From contig JAHLJZ010000049.1 of the NCBI GenBank assembly GCA_025602915.1, positions 110,477-174,476 of the forward strand: a stretch of DNA of 64,000 bases, in the 5' to 3' direction. The stretch is from Paraphysoderma sedebokerense (lineage: Eukaryota > Blastocladiomycota > Physodermatomycetes > Physodermatales > Physodermataceae). The position numbers were made by a program, and so were the translations under genes. How positions within the stretch are numbered: position 1 is the first letter of the stretch; each line of letters opens with the position of its first letter. Shown here piece by piece: positions 63,858 to 64,000 of this stretch. Under the pieces are notes generated by a model that had not been told where the DNA came from, did no database searches, and saw only the letters and a list, made by a program, of their open reading frames with translations.

Positions 63858-64000
63858 ATATATACCGCAAAAAAATTTATCAGACTGAGCAGGAAAAGGC
63901 AAGACAAGTATAAATGCACAACGCAAGGAGTTAGTCTCGGCTTCTGTGAATTTCGTTAATTAATTATGAGAGCCCGCGAGCTAGCTTCCTTGCTAAATAT

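Noticed and set aside
1-64000. tRNA, rRNA genes, transposons, CRISPR arrays
   Set aside because: No T-loop/A-B box pairs, terminal repeats, transposase or reverse-transcriptase motifs, or regularly spaced repeats were seen; small tRNA genes could still be missed by eye.

Overview
The window is nuclear DNA from an intron-rich, AT-rich, gene-dense eukaryote, most likely an early-diverging fungus. Nearly every gene is cut by short introns (mostly about 40-130 bp) with GT-AG ends, and intergenic gaps are mostly a few hundred bases. The housekeeping set is opisthokont/fungal: LTN1, RRP17/NOL12, TFB3, MRP21, RPS20, TRM112, NSRP1, COX12, APEH, CTNNBL1, NOC2, a TFIIIC sub6 protein and RAD6. One gene is a clear CCDC61/VFL3 homologue, a centriole/basal-body assembly factor. 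This points to a lineage that still builds centrioles or a flagellum (chytrid-like or another zoosporic fungus, or a close relative). All exon models here were spliced by eye from the sequence; ORF-level products are firmer than exact exon ends.

Layout. 1-5,700: ribosome quality control and biogenesis (LTN1 N-terminus cut by the left edge, RRP17), TFIIH kinase module (TFB3), a mitoribosomal S21 and RPS20, several as divergent pairs. 5,900-11,350: TRM112, whose long first intron carries two tandem box C/D snoRNA-like units with guides against neighbouring 25S rRNA sites; a membrane-anchored cyclin-like protein; a COG2907-type FAD oxidoreductase. 12,286-13,822: homeodomain factor. 14,122-18,428: large secreted/multipass LamG receptor-like protein. 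19,149-21,444: CCDC61. 21,800-29,400: a small unknown gene, a type I membrane protein, NSRP1, a secreted subtilisin and COX12, whose first CX9C cysteine appears to be supplied by a 3-nt microexon. 29,590-37,151: APEH, an F-box/LRR protein and a tandem pair of WrbA-like quinone reductases. 37,423-43,196: a very long disordered protein with an N-terminal OB fold resembling the shelterin subunit TPP1/ACD. 43,408-44,672: a stand-alone REV1-like BRCT protein without a polymerase. 45,083-54,106: CTNNBL1, NOC2, TFIIIC sub6, RAD6. 54,758-56,107: coiled-coil protein of unknown role.

56,667 to the right edge is an accessory region: four tandem F-box-like genes with 20-residue, bacterial-type leucine-rich repeats. 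Three of them share an upstream module (TGAGTCAC, a CCAAT box and a TAGTAACATT element at similar spacing) and two share an almost identical 5' end. This is the most obvious recently expanding family in the window. No tRNA, rRNA, transposon or CRISPR array was recognised.
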